A stretch of 32,820 nucleotides of DNA from Prochlorococcus sp. AG-311-J23. GTDB lineage: Bacteria > Cyanobacteriota > Cyanobacteriia > PCC-6307 > Cyanobiaceae. This document shows positions 31,832-32,820 of the stretch, piece after piece. The translations under genes and the position numbers were made by a program. Position 1 is the first letter of the stretch. The number at the start of each line of letters is the position of its first letter. Where the stretch lies: the NCBI GenBank assembly GCA_003284375.1, contig QBVL01000002.1:1-32820 (forward strand), written 5' to 3'. The notes beneath the pieces were generated by a model. That model was not told the origin of the DNA. It saw only the letters and a program-made list of their open reading frames with translations, and did not search any database.

Positions 31832-32820
<989 letters not shown>

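Overview
The window is about 33 kb of AT-rich cyanobacterial chromosome, most likely Prochlorococcus. The signs are a split RNA polymerase beta-prime (separate rpoC1 and rpoC2), a single-helix high-light-inducible protein, DUF3721, DUF3493 and DUF4278 proteins, compact operons, and TTG or GTG starts that usually rest on homology rather than a clear ribosome binding site. The base composition suggests a low-light type rather than the most AT-rich high-light type, but this is inference.

Region 1 (1-1955) holds a 2-oxoglutarate/Fe(II) oxygenase and three tiny genes (DUF4278, and 51 and 47 codons), plus hairpin elements. All genes are on the minus strand.

Region 2 (1956-8332) is a zinc-acquisition island around one Zur-box promoter at 6305-6319. 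Leftward lie znuA (with a very large His-rich insertion), a 105-codon gene of unknown function, a COG0523/CobW GTPase and a WD40 propeller protein. Rightward lie znuC and znuB, with zur inverted between them. ZnuA and the CobW protein share a homologous inserted domain, which is the most novel signal I found.

Region 3 (8333-11605) is accessory: a ribbon-helix-helix protein with a Cys-rich tail, two adjacent DUF3721 proteins (a His-tailed lipoprotein and a decapeptide-repeat protein), folE, tRNA-Thr(CGU) and a DUF3493 membrane protein.

Region 4 (11606-17580) is the minus-strand translation/transcription operon rimP-nusA-ylxR-infB, with a recognisable promoter and a leader hairpin.

Region 5 (17581-22149) carries an HtrA/Deg protease, rpiA, hisD, rpsT and tatD. 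The protease and rpsT each look frameshifted by one extra base in a homopolymer run. This may be sequencing error or real.

Region 6 (22150-32820) is rpoB-rpoC1-rpoC2, then an hli gene overlapping rlmN, which runs off the window end. No insertion sequence, prophage, CRISPR array or integrase was seen.
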